DNA of 64,000 nt from Rhizobium terrae (GTDB taxonomy: Bacteria; Pseudomonadota; Alphaproteobacteria; Rhizobiales; Rhizobiaceae): contig NZ_QJKM01000001.1 of assembly GCF_003425685.1 (NCBI RefSeq), positions 54,920 through 118,919 on the forward strand, given 5' to 3'. The position numbers were made by a program, and so were the translations under genes. The notes under the pieces were generated by a model. The model ran no database searches, had not been told where the DNA came from, and saw nothing but the letters and a program-made list of their open reading frames with translations. The number at the start of each line of letters is the position of its first letter. The first letter of the stretch is position 1. Shown here one piece after another: positions 20,771-29,656 of this stretch.

Positions 20771-21759
20771 TCAGTTTGGTAATGTCGGCAGGGGCAAATC
20801 CTGCTGTTCGGGAGTCAAGGTCTTCAGGAAAGCGATCAGGTCGTCACGCTCGCGATCAGTGAAGAAAAACGGAGAAATATTATCCGAGCGCGACGGGCGG
20901 TTGACACCGCCGCTCTCATAGAGAGCAATCACGTCCTCCATGGTCGCCAGACTGCCGTCGTGCATGTAGGGGCCTCGATAGAGGGTATTGCGCAGACTGG
21001 GCGTCTTGAAAGCATATAGGGCTTTGGGATTGTTCGGTTCCAGTATGGCGCGCCCTAGGTCGATTGTGGGCAGCCCGGTGTCGTGAAACTTGTTGTCGGT
21101 AAAATTCCAACCCGTGTGACAAGCGGAGCAATTTGCTTTGCCGGTGAACAGTTCAAAACCACGCTTGGCACTATCTGAGACGGCGGTTTCATCGCCGTCC
21201 ACCCAGCGATCAAACGGCGACCAGGCGGAAACAACGGTGCGTTCATACGTTGCGATCGCCGTCAACAGCGTCTCCTGGTGGCGCCTTTGTCCGGGAATAT
21301 TTGTTTGAACCAGTTATTGTAGTCTGGAATTGCTCTCAAATCGGCGACAATCTGATCAAGCTTGCCATTCATCTCCGCTGCTGCCGTGATCGGTCCCGCA
21401 GCTTGAGCCTCCAACGTCGGCGCACGGCCATCCCAGAACAAAGACGTGGCCCACGCTACGTTCAGAATTGTCGGCGACTGGCGGGTCAGATGTGTGTTGG
21501 CTGCGCCGACTGGCGTCTTGACCGGTACTTCGAACCCAAATGACGGATTGTGACAACTGGCGCAGTTCATGTTCTTCGCGCCCGACAGGCGCGGATCGAA
21601 AAACAACATCTTTCCCAGGGTGGCCAACTGCAACGAATATGGCATCACCTTGTCAAACGGAATTGCCAGAGGTCGCTTAAAATCGGCGAGATTACCAGCA
21701 GCAGCACCTTGGAATGACATGACTGAGAAGAGGGTTATGCAGAGAACCGAACGGCGCAT
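20771..21759 (-). pseudogene. Di-heme cytochrome c peroxidase family gene, apparently frameshifted
   Basis: Two adjacent frames together make one MauG/CcpA-type di-heme peroxidase. The first (165 codons, 21759 to 21262) has a signal peptide and heme motif CASCH. It runs through FPDKGAT and then ends in a nonsense tail (RRRC). The second continues exactly where the family should (LLTAIATYERTVVSAWSPFDRW), with heme motif CSACH. Adding one base near 21277 (forward-strand GG) restores a single frame of about 329 residues reading ATQETLLTAIATYERT. The second frame can also start at a TTG overlapping the first stop by 4 bases, so two coupled polypeptides cannot be excluded. Cause: real mutation or sequencing error. 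Confidence 0.75.
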
Positions 21760-22245
21760 GATTGGATTATCCGGAAGCTGAATTTGAGCGCTCGAAGACC
21801 GGATTGGCTTGGGCTGGAGCCATCTGGTTGTCGTCCGGAATAAAGGTAACCAGAAAGGGTAAAATTTTTGTATAAAGGATTCCTAATTCAACCTTGTATT
21901 GAAAATTGACAAATGAGAAAAGCGTTTGGTTCCGGCAAGGCCTCGGGGAAGAGAGTATAACGAACGAAGGAAATTCGACATATTTCCATTACCCTTGCAC
22001 GGCGTCCCGTCGGCCTTGGGACCGAGGCGGGTCGCGTTCACGCTGGAATTCCCTTTTTCTTATCACCGATTGCGTCATCCGGTCCGTGATGCGGCCGCCG
22101 GCCCGGCGGCGAGGTGATCGTGGGGCGGCTCCAGCTACAGTCGCCTGAGATGGCTGAGAGCCACGAAGGCGGGATCGCAACCGGTCCCTTCCGTCTGTCT
22201 GCCGTCCACCCGTGTCGCCTGAAGACAGCGAGCCATTCCGGTTTC
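21760..22245. other. Gene-free stretch
   Basis: This 486-base region holds no supported gene. The AT-rich part (21840-21920) is a plausible promoter region for the minus-strand peroxidase gene. The GC-rich part (22000-22245) shows no motif that could be identified. No tRNA or structured RNA was recognised. Confidence 0.35.
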
Positions 22246-22572
22246 TCACAAAGCGCAGGCCCTGGTAATCCTCCCTCCTTGCGTGGGTCCGGATGGCCCG
22301 TCGGTCTTGGCGTCGGAAGATCCGGCTCCCATCCTCAGCCTTACGCCTCGTCCTCCACCTTCGCTGACGGCTCCCAGATTGATCAATTCGATTCCGGCGC
22401 TGTCGAGCGCGGCCAGCAATCGCATCAAGGAATCGACATTCCCTCGCACGACGTCGGCACTCGCCGCCATGCGCGGGATCGTCGGCACCGAAACGCCCGC
22501 CAGCTCGGCCAGTTCGCGCTGGTCGATTCCGAGAAGGGCCCTGGCAGCCCGCATCTGAGCAGCAGTAATCAC
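22246..22572 (-). CDS. Small XRE-family HTH regulator
   Basis: The 108-residue protein has a helix-turn-helix near its start (MRAARALLGIDQRELAELAG, then VSVPTIPRMAAS). A short conserved segment follows (RGNVDSLMRLLAALDSAGIELI), seen in many small rhizobial XRE proteins that have no ligand domain. The C-terminal 30 residues are low in complexity and poorly defined. It probably binds DNA as a dimer; the target is unknown. It is transcribed divergently from glpR across a 408-base gap. Confidence 0.75.
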   Translation of the reverse strand: MITAAQMRAARALLGIDQRELAELAGVSVPTIPRMAASADVVRGNVDSLMRLLAALDSAGIELINLGAVSEGGGRGVRLRMGAGSSDAKTDGPSGPTQGGRITRACAL

Positions 22573-22980
22573 GACGCAACCATCGCTTCTACTACGTGGG
22601 CTTCTACATGATGCTTAGGATGTGCCTATCCATGTATCAAAACAATATTTCGATGAGAAAAGAATCGAAGGTTCGGGTTCATACTCAGGTGACGTGTTCA
22701 GGGCGATCCTTGACGGATCCGGCCCGTTTGTCTTGTCGTCTCGTGGCGAGGAGGCAATGACCGGCTATTCAAGCTGCTTGTCCGGATGTGGAACCGCAGC
22801 GCTCGTCGCGTATCGTGCCGTGGAGGTCGTCGGCGAAGCGGAGAAGCGATTTGCCGAGATTTCGTCTTTCTTGGCGCCGCAGAGAAAGGGGATACCTACA
22901 ACAGCCAAAAATCGAAGCCAGAACCTTTGCCTTTGCGCGTGCTTCCACTAAAAGTGAAAGAAAATCGAATGGAGGGTGCA
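22573..22980. other. Divergent gap between XRE gene and glpR
   Basis: No gene is supported here. The half-sites TTTCGAT (22648-22654) and ATCGAA (22664-22669), 9 bases apart, resemble the glpD operator arms and could be a distant GlpR site. A 109-codon plus-strand frame (22622-22951) has no recognisable protein features. Confidence 0.3.
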
Positions 22981-23763
22981 ATGTTTCTGACGGATCGCCA
23001 GACGAAGATCGTGGAGCTTGCGAACTCAGCAGGTCGTGTCCTCGTCGATGATCTGGCAGCGCAGTTTTCGGTAACCCCTCAGACAATCCGCAAGGACCTG
23101 AACGACCTGTGCGATGCTCAGCTTCTGACCAGGATTCATGGCGGCGCCACCCTGGTACGCAGCAACGAGAATGTCCGCTATGATGCTCGCCGGCAGATCG
23201 CCGCGGCGGAAAAGCAGGCGATCGGTATCGCTGCGGCCGGCCTCATTCCGGACAAGGCTTCTCTCTTCATCAATATCGGCACGACGACCGAGGCCGTCGG
23301 CGAAGCGCTCGTCAACCATCGAGAGCTTATGGTGATTACCAATAATATAAATGTTGCCAATAGGTTGCGCCTGCTCGACGGAATCGAGGTGATCATCGCC
23401 GGCGGGCTTGTTCGTCAATCGGATGGAGGGATTGTCGGAGAGGCCGCGGTCGATTTCATCCGTCAGTTCAAGGTCGATTATGCGATCATCGGGGCTTCGG
23501 CAATCGATCCGGACGGCGCCCTTCTCGACTATGATTTCCGCGAGGTGAAGGTTGCCCAGGCAATCATCGCGAACGCCCGGCACGTCATCCTTGTCGCCGA
23601 CTCGACCAAGTTCGAGCGTACCGCCCCCGTGCGCATCGGCCAGATTTCCCAGGTCCAGACCTTCATCACCGACCGCTGCGGTTTTCCGTCCATTCGGGAA
23701 ATCTGCCTGCAGAACGACGTTGCACTGGTGGAAACTGCGAAAGGCGATCCCCAAGGCGGATAG
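22981..23763 (+). CDS. glpR: DeoR-family glycerol regulon repressor GlpR
   Basis: The 260-residue regulator has a DeoR-type N-terminal HTH (LVDDLAAQFSVTPQTIRKDL, about residues 20-40), then the RIHGGA motif (about residues 54-59). A C-terminal sugar-phosphate sensor domain follows (INIGTTTEAVGEAL, VADSTKF). In this family the effector is a phosphorylated sugar; for GlpR it is glycerol-3-phosphate. ATG 22981 is chosen because GGAGG lies 6 bases upstream; an ATG 12 bases earlier has none. It directly precedes glpD and the glycerol ABC genes, and a palindrome before glpD is its likely operator. Confidence 0.88.
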   Translation: MFLTDRQTKIVELANSAGRVLVDDLAAQFSVTPQTIRKDLNDLCDAQLLTRIHGGATLVRSNENVRYDARRQIAAAEKQAIGIAAAGLIPDKASLFINIGTTTEAVGEALVNHRELMVITNNINVANRLRLLDGIEVIIAGGLVRQSDGGIVGEAAVDFIRQFKVDYAIIGASAIDPDGALLDYDFREVKVAQAIIANARHVILVADSTKFERTAPVRIGQISQVQTFITDRCGFPSIREICLQNDVALVETAKGDPQGG

Positions 23764-23777
23764 TCGTAGGGTTTCGT

Positions 23778-23805
23778 TTGACATTCGAAAAATTTTCGAT
23801 TTAAT
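23778..23805 (+). promoter_or_regulatory. glpD operon promoter with operator between -35 and -10
   Basis: A perfect -35 box (TTGACA, 23778-23783) is followed after 16 bases by TTTAAT (23800-23805, 5 of 6 to the -10 consensus). The spacer contains TCGAAAAATTTTCGA (23785-23799), a perfect 15-base palindrome centred on an A. A repressor bound there would block RNA polymerase. TTCG/CGAA arms match the general style of GlpR sites. The promoter would drive glpD and the transporter genes. Confidence 0.7.
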
Positions 23806-23864
23806 CAAATTCAGGTTCACAATACCGGGTGGCCTACTGTTCGTGCCGGCTCGGCGAGGGGATG

Positions 23865-25379
23865 ATGGCCCGCGAAATTCACGACATCTTTGTCATCGGC
23901 GGCGGCATCAATGGTTGCGGCATTGCACGCGATGCGGCTGGACGCGGGTATTCCGTCGCACTGGCCGAGATGAACGATTTGGCCTCCGGCACATCTTCGG
24001 GCGCGACAAAACTCATTCATGGCGGCTTACGCTACCTCGAACATTACGAATTCAGGTTGGTGCGGGAATCGCTGATGGAGCGCGAGACCCTTTGGGCCAT
24101 GGCGCCCCATATCATCTGGCCGCTCCGTTTCGTCCTGCCTTATCACAAGGGCGGAATTCGTCCCGCCTGGCTCATACGCCTCGGCCTTTTTCTCTATGAT
24201 CACCTCGGCGGCCGAAAGCTTCTGCCGCCGACTGCCGTCCTCGACATGCGCACCGATGCGGCCGGAAAACCCTTGAAGCCGCTTTTCACCAAGGCGTTCG
24301 AATATTCCGACGGCTGGGTCGACGACGCCCGAATGGTCGTGCTGAACGCGCGGGATGCTGCCGATCGCGGGGCATTGATCCTGCCGCGCACCCGGGTGGT
24401 TTCCGCCCGCCGGGAAAACGGCCTATGGACGATCGACACCGTCCAATCGGGCACGGACCGGACCGAGACCTATCGGGCCCGCATGCTGGTCAATGCCGCG
24501 GGCCCATGGGTGGATCGGGTCATCCGCGAGGCGCTTGGCAACGACGATGCCCACCATGTCCGCCTTGTCCAGGGCAGTCATATCGTCGTGAAAAAGAAGT
24601 TCGAGGGATCCCGGGCCTATTTCTTTCAGAACCGCGACAACCGCATCATCTTCGCGATCCCGTATGAGACGGATTTTACCCTCATCGGCACGACCGACCG
24701 CGACTACAAGGACGATCCGAAAGAAGTCCGCATTTCCGAGGAGGAGACGATTTATCTCTGCGATGCGGCAAGCGAATACTTCAGAGAACCGGTGAGGCCG
24801 GAGGACATCGTCTGGACCTATTCGGCGGTTCGCCCGCTTTACGATGACGGCGCTTCCAAAGCCCAGGAGGCCACGCGCGATTATGTGCTGAAGCTCGTCG
24901 GTACGCAGGATGCTCCGTTGCTCAACGTCTTCGGCGGCAAGCTGACGACCTATCGCCGTCTTTCGGAACATGCGCTGGAGAAGATCGGCGAGGCGATCGG
25001 AGCAAAGGGCCGGTCGTGGACGGCGAAAAGCCATCTGCCCGGTGGCGATTTCGCGGTTCAGGGTTATGAGGCGGAGGTCGTGGCCCTCACGACCCGCTAT
25101 CCGTTTCTGGAGGAAGCGCATGCGCGGCGTCTGGTGCGGCGGTATGGAACCTATGCGACTATGGTCCTCGACAGTGCAACCAAGATGGAGGATCTTGGGC
25201 GACACTTCGGCGGCAGCCTCTACGAGGCGGAAGTCAGATATCTGATAGCCCGCGAGTGGGCTAGGAGCGCTGAGGACGTGCTTTGGCGCAGGACCAAAGA
25301 AGGCCTGCGTCTGAGTGAGGAAGAGAAGAAATCTTTGGAGGAGTACATGGTCGCGATGCCGGCAAGAATGGCCGGATAA
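23865..25379 (+). CDS. glpD: Aerobic glycerol-3-phosphate dehydrogenase
   Basis: The 504-residue flavoprotein oxidises sn-glycerol-3-phosphate to dihydroxyacetone phosphate and passes electrons to ubiquinone at the inner membrane. The N-terminal FAD-binding motif (VIGGGINGCGIARDAAGRG), the following SGTSSGATKLIHGGLRYLEH segment and the FGGKLTTYRRL motif are all intact. Two adjacent ATGs (23862, 23865) exist; the second has GAGG at the better spacing. The gene sits between the palindromic promoter and the ABC genes, so uptake and oxidation are co-induced. A glycerol kinase gene is not in the window. Confidence 0.95.
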   Translation: MAREIHDIFVIGGGINGCGIARDAAGRGYSVALAEMNDLASGTSSGATKLIHGGLRYLEHYEFRLVRESLMERETLWAMAPHIIWPLRFVLPYHKGGIRPAWLIRLGLFLYDHLGGRKLLPPTAVLDMRTDAAGKPLKPLFTKAFEYSDGWVDDARMVVLNARDAADRGALILPRTRVVSARRENGLWTIDTVQSGTDRTETYRARMLVNAAGPWVDRVIREALGNDDAHHVRLVQGSHIVVKKKFEGSRAYFFQNRDNRIIFAIPYETDFTLIGTTDRDYKDDPKEVRISEEETIYLCDAASEYFREPVRPEDIVWTYSAVRPLYDDGASKAQEATRDYVLKLVGTQDAPLLNVFGGKLTTYRRLSEHALEKIGEAIGAKGRSWTAKSHLPGGDFAVQGYEAEVVALTTRYPFLEEAHARRLVRRYGTYATMVLDSATKMEDLGRHFGGSLYEAEVRYLIAREWARSAEDVLWRRTKEGLRLSEEEKKSLEEYMVAMPARMAG

Positions 25380-25419
25380 GTGGCATGTGTTCCCAGTGTG
25401 AGGAGGCACGGGGACCGGA

Positions 25420-26490
25420 ATGCTGGAAATGCGCAACGTCGCCAAGATGGTGGGGGGTGAATATCATATTCATCCGACCAGACTTGCATTCGATCGCGGC
25501 TCGCTGAACGTGTTGCTCGGCCCGACGCTATCGGGCAAGACGTCGCTCATGCGGCTGATGGCCGGGCTTGATCGGCCGACCAGCGGATCGGTGGTTTTCG
25601 ACGGCACGGATGTGACCGGCGTTGCCGTGCAGAAACGCAACGTGGCCATGGTCTACCAGCAGTTCATCAATTATCCGACCTTGACCGTCTACGAAAATAT
25701 CGCCTCGCCGATGCGGATTGCCGGCAAGGATGCTGCGACGATCGACCGGGAGGTCCGCAAGGCGGCCGAACTCTTGCGGTTGGTGCCCTATCTCGACCGC
25801 ACGCCGCTCAACCTTTCCGGCGGACAGCAGCAACGCACCGCTCTCGCCCGCGCTCTCGTCAAGAATGCAGGCCTGGTGCTCATGGACGAGCCGCTCGCCA
25901 ACCTCGACTACAAGCTTCGCGAGGAACTGCGCGAGGAACTGCCGAGGATATTTGCACAATCCGGTGCCATCTTCGTTTATGCAACCACCGAGCCTTCCGA
26001 AGCTTTGCTGCTCGGAGGCAATACGGCGACGCTGTCGGAGGGCCGGGTCACTCAGTTCGGCCCGACGATCGATGTCTACCGCCGCCCGGCTGATCTCGTT
26101 ACCGCGAAGACCTTTGCCGATCCGCCGCTCAACTTCATCGACGTCGTTAAAACCGGCGTTTCGTTCCAGTACCAGGGAACGGACAGTCTGGCCGTACCAA
26201 CGCATCTGTCCGACGTGCCGGACGGCCCGGTGACGATCGCATTTCATCCCCATCATCTGGGGCTTGCGGCGCAGACGGCCAACTCAGCGAGGCTCAAGGC
26301 CCAGACGCAGATCTCGGAAATCACAGGATCCGAAAGCTTCGTGCACATGAACTACAATGGCGTGCGCTGGGTCATGCTGGCTCCCGGCATCCACGACATC
26401 GATCCGGATACGGAAATCGAGATCTTCCTGGATACCCGCCATCTGATGGCTTTTGGAACAGATGGCCGCGCCATCGCGGCGGCGGCTTGA
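25420..26490 (+). CDS. glpS: Glycerol ABC transporter ATPase GlpS
   Basis: The 356-residue MalK-type ATPase has a C-terminal regulatory (TOBE-like) domain. Walker A is GPTLSGKT (34-41), the signature LSGGQ (132-136) is canonical, and the catalytic Glu157 follows VLMD. The H-loop is changed: ATTEPSEA where THDQxEA is expected, so Thr190 replaces the switch histidine. Its partner GlpT has the histidine but lacks the signature. AGGAGG precedes the gene. In Rhizobium leguminosarum the glpSTPQV genes encode a glycerol importer, and gene order here matches that system. Confidence 0.88.
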   Translation: MLEMRNVAKMVGGEYHIHPTRLAFDRGSLNVLLGPTLSGKTSLMRLMAGLDRPTSGSVVFDGTDVTGVAVQKRNVAMVYQQFINYPTLTVYENIASPMRIAGKDAATIDREVRKAAELLRLVPYLDRTPLNLSGGQQQRTALARALVKNAGLVLMDEPLANLDYKLREELREELPRIFAQSGAIFVYATTEPSEALLLGGNTATLSEGRVTQFGPTIDVYRRPADLVTAKTFADPPLNFIDVVKTGVSFQYQGTDSLAVPTHLSDVPDGPVTIAFHPHHLGLAAQTANSARLKAQTQISEITGSESFVHMNYNGVRWVMLAPGIHDIDPDTEIEIFLDTRHLMAFGTDGRAIAAAA

Positions 26491-26500
26491 GGAGGCGGAC

Positions 26501-27571
26501 ATGGCACGCATCACGCTCGATCACATCCGCCACGCCTACGGTCCGAACCCGACATCCGACGCGGCCTACGCGCTGCGTGAAGTCGACCACGAATGGGCCG
26601 ATGGCGGCGCCTATGCCCTCCTTGGGCCTTCCGGATGCGGAAAGACTACCCTTCTGAACATCATATCCGGCCTGCTGCTGCCATCCCATGGACGCATTCT
26701 CTTCGATGGAAACGACGTCACCAATCTTTCCACGCAGGAACGCAACATTGCCCAGGTCTTTCAGTTTCCAGTCATCTACGACACGATGACCGTCTACGAC
26801 AATCTGGCGTTTCCTCTGCGTAACAGGGGCATTGCGGAAGCGGATGTCGATCGTCGCGTGCGCGAAATGCTGGAGATCATCGATCTCTCCGACTGGTCGA
26901 AGCGCAGGGCGCGGCGGCTTACCGCCGATCAGAAGCAGAAGATCTCGCTTGGGCGCGGTCTCGTCCGCAACGATGTCAATGCAATTCTCTTCGACGAACC
27001 GCTGACCGTCATCGACCCGCATATGAAATGGGTGCTGCGCTCGCAGTTGAAGCGCCTCCACAAGCAGTTCGGTTTCACCATGGTCTATGTCACCCACGAC
27101 CAGACGGAGGCGCTCACCTTCGCCGACAAGGTCGTCGTCATGTACGAGGGGCAGATCGTTCAGATCGGCACCCCGGCCGAACTGTTCGAGAGGCCGAGCC
27201 ATACATTCGTCGGTTATTTCATCGGTTCGCCCGGCATGAACGTCATGCCCGCTCAGATCGATGGCAGCGCGATCAGGCTTGGGAACGAGACGATTGCACT
27301 CGATTATGCGCCGAATGTCGCCGCAGGCGACAAGGTCGAACTCGGCATCCGCCCGGAATTCATTCGCATCGGTCGGGAAGGCATGCCCGTGACGATCGCG
27401 CGGGTCGAAGATATCGGCCGGCGCAAGATCGTCCGGGCAAGCCTCGCAGGTCAGCCCATCGCGATCGTCGCATCCGAGGATACGGAGCTACCGGCAGAGC
27501 CGCGCGTCCGCTTCGATCCGCTTGCCCTCAACATCTACGCCAATTCGTGGCGCGTCGGCAGGGAGGCCTGA
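26501..27571 (+). CDS. glpT: Glycerol ABC transporter ATPase GlpT
   Basis: The 356-residue second ATPase has Walker A GPSGCGKT (42-49), Walker B ILFDE (Glu166) and an intact H-loop THD (His199). The ABC signature is degenerate: LTADQ (140-144) stands where LSGGQ is expected. The C-terminal domain carries the MalK-like TOBE region (LGIRPEFIR). GGAGG lies 5 bases before the ATG and the gap to glpS is 10 bases. The name follows the rhizobial glycerol ABC system and is unrelated to the E. coli glycerol-3-phosphate antiporter. Confidence 0.87.
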   Translation: MARITLDHIRHAYGPNPTSDAAYALREVDHEWADGGAYALLGPSGCGKTTLLNIISGLLLPSHGRILFDGNDVTNLSTQERNIAQVFQFPVIYDTMTVYDNLAFPLRNRGIAEADVDRRVREMLEIIDLSDWSKRRARRLTADQKQKISLGRGLVRNDVNAILFDEPLTVIDPHMKWVLRSQLKRLHKQFGFTMVYVTHDQTEALTFADKVVVMYEGQIVQIGTPAELFERPSHTFVGYFIGSPGMNVMPAQIDGSAIRLGNETIALDYAPNVAAGDKVELGIRPEFIRIGREGMPVTIARVEDIGRRKIVRASLAGQPIAIVASEDTELPAEPRVRFDPLALNIYANSWRVGREA

Positions 27572-27573
27572 GC

Positions 27574-28440
27574 ATGGAAAAGACCTGGAACAACAAGGCC
27601 TGGTTTCTGGTGCTGCCCGTTCTCCTGCTCGTCGCCTTCTCGGCGGTCATTCCGCTGATGACAGTGGTCAATTATTCGGTGCAGGACACGTTCGGCAACA
27701 ACGAGTTCTTCTGGGCCGGCACCGACTGGTTCGACGAAATCCTGCATTCGGCCCGCTTCTGGGAGGCGCTGCAGCGCAATCTGGTTTTCTCCTTCATCAT
27801 CCTCGCACTGGAAATTCCGCTCGGCATCTTCATAGCGCTGAACATGCCGAAGAAGGGTCTCGGCGTGCCGATCTGCCTTGTTCTAATGGCGCTTCCGCTT
27901 CTCATCCCGTGGAATGTCGTCGGCACCATCTGGCAGGTCTTCGGACGGGTCGATATCGGCCTCCTCGGCCACACGCTGGCGGCGCTCGGCATCGACTACA
28001 ACTATGTCCGCGATCCGCTGGATGCCTGGATCACAGTCGTCGTCATGGATGTCTGGCACTGGACGAGCCTCGTCGTGCTCTTGTGCTACGCCGGTCTCGT
28101 CTCCATTCCGGATGCCTATTATCAGGCGGCCAAGATCGATGGCGCCTCGCGGTGGTCGGTCTTCCGCTACATCCAGCTGCCGAAGATGAAGCGGGTGCTG
28201 CTGATCGCCGTCCTCTTGCGCTTCATGGACAGTTTCATGATCTATACCGAGCCTTTCGTGGTCACCGGCGGGGGGCCGGGAAACTCCACGACCTTCCTGT
28301 CGATCGATCTTGTCAAGACGGCCGTCGGCCAGTTCGACCTCGGGCCCGCCGCCGCCATGTCGATCGTCTACTTCCTGATCATCCTGCTGCTGTCATGGAT
28401 ATTCTACACCGTGATGACCAGCCATGATGCAGACGCGTGA
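27574..28440 (+). CDS. glpP: Glycerol ABC transporter permease GlpP
   Basis: The 288-residue MalF-type permease has six predicted membrane helices and an EAA-type coupling loop (QAAKIDGASRWSVFRYIQLP). It begins 2 bases after the glpT stop. Together with GlpQ it forms the membrane channel of the glycerol importer. N-terminal segments WFLVLPVLLLVAFSAVIP and later hydrophobic stretches define the helices. Confidence 0.9.
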   Translation: MEKTWNNKAWFLVLPVLLLVAFSAVIPLMTVVNYSVQDTFGNNEFFWAGTDWFDEILHSARFWEALQRNLVFSFIILALEIPLGIFIALNMPKKGLGVPICLVLMALPLLIPWNVVGTIWQVFGRVDIGLLGHTLAALGIDYNYVRDPLDAWITVVVMDVWHWTSLVVLLCYAGLVSIPDAYYQAAKIDGASRWSVFRYIQLPKMKRVLLIAVLLRFMDSFMIYTEPFVVTGGGPGNSTTFLSIDLVKTAVGQFDLGPAAAMSIVYFLIILLLSWIFYTVMTSHDADA

Positions 28441-28456
28441 GGGAAAGGGGAACACC

Positions 28457-29284
<828 letters not shown>

Positions 29285-29300
29285 TGGGGAGGAACCACGC

Positions 29301-29582
29301 ATGAGCTTTTCGTGGATGGCTTGGACACTGCCGACGGCGATGTTCTTTCTGACGATCCTCGCCCTGCTCATCGGCATGAGCATCTGGGAATATTTCGCGC
29401 CAGGCGGTTCGCCGCGGATCGGCATCCTGCGTTTCGAGACGACACGGGGAGACCGGCTCTTCATCTCGCTGCTCGGCGCCGCATTCATTCATCTTGCATG
29501 GCTGGGGCTTGTCGGTCCCAACCTGTGGTGGGCTCTTGCCATCGCAGTGGTCTACGCCGTCGGCGTCTTCCGCTTCGTCTAA
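29301..29582 (+). CDS. Small membrane protein of the glycerol operon (DUF2160 family)
   Basis: The 93-residue protein has two or three hydrophobic segments (TAMFFLTILALLIGMSIW; AAFIHLAWLGL; WALAIAVVYAVGVFRF). It matches the small conserved protein usually found between the second permease and the binding-protein gene in rhizobial glycerol operons. GAGGAA precedes the ATG. It may be an accessory subunit of the importer, but no function is established. Confidence 0.8.
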   Translation: MSFSWMAWTLPTAMFFLTILALLIGMSIWEYFAPGGSPRIGILRFETTRGDRLFISLLGAAFIHLAWLGLVGPNLWWALAIAVVYAVGVFRFV

Positions 29583-29656
29583 AGGCAAGCTGAAAGGGTG
29601 GCGGGAGGACCGGCACTCAAGTCGAATATCGCAATCGCAAACTCTGGGAGGATAAA

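Noticed and set aside
21906-22148. 80-codon plus-strand frame in the XRE upstream gap
   Set aside because: Composition and lack of start signal point to noncoding DNA.
22622-22951. 109-codon plus-strand frame before glpR
   Set aside because: Begins at an unsupported start and shows no family signature; overlaps the probable glpR promoter region.
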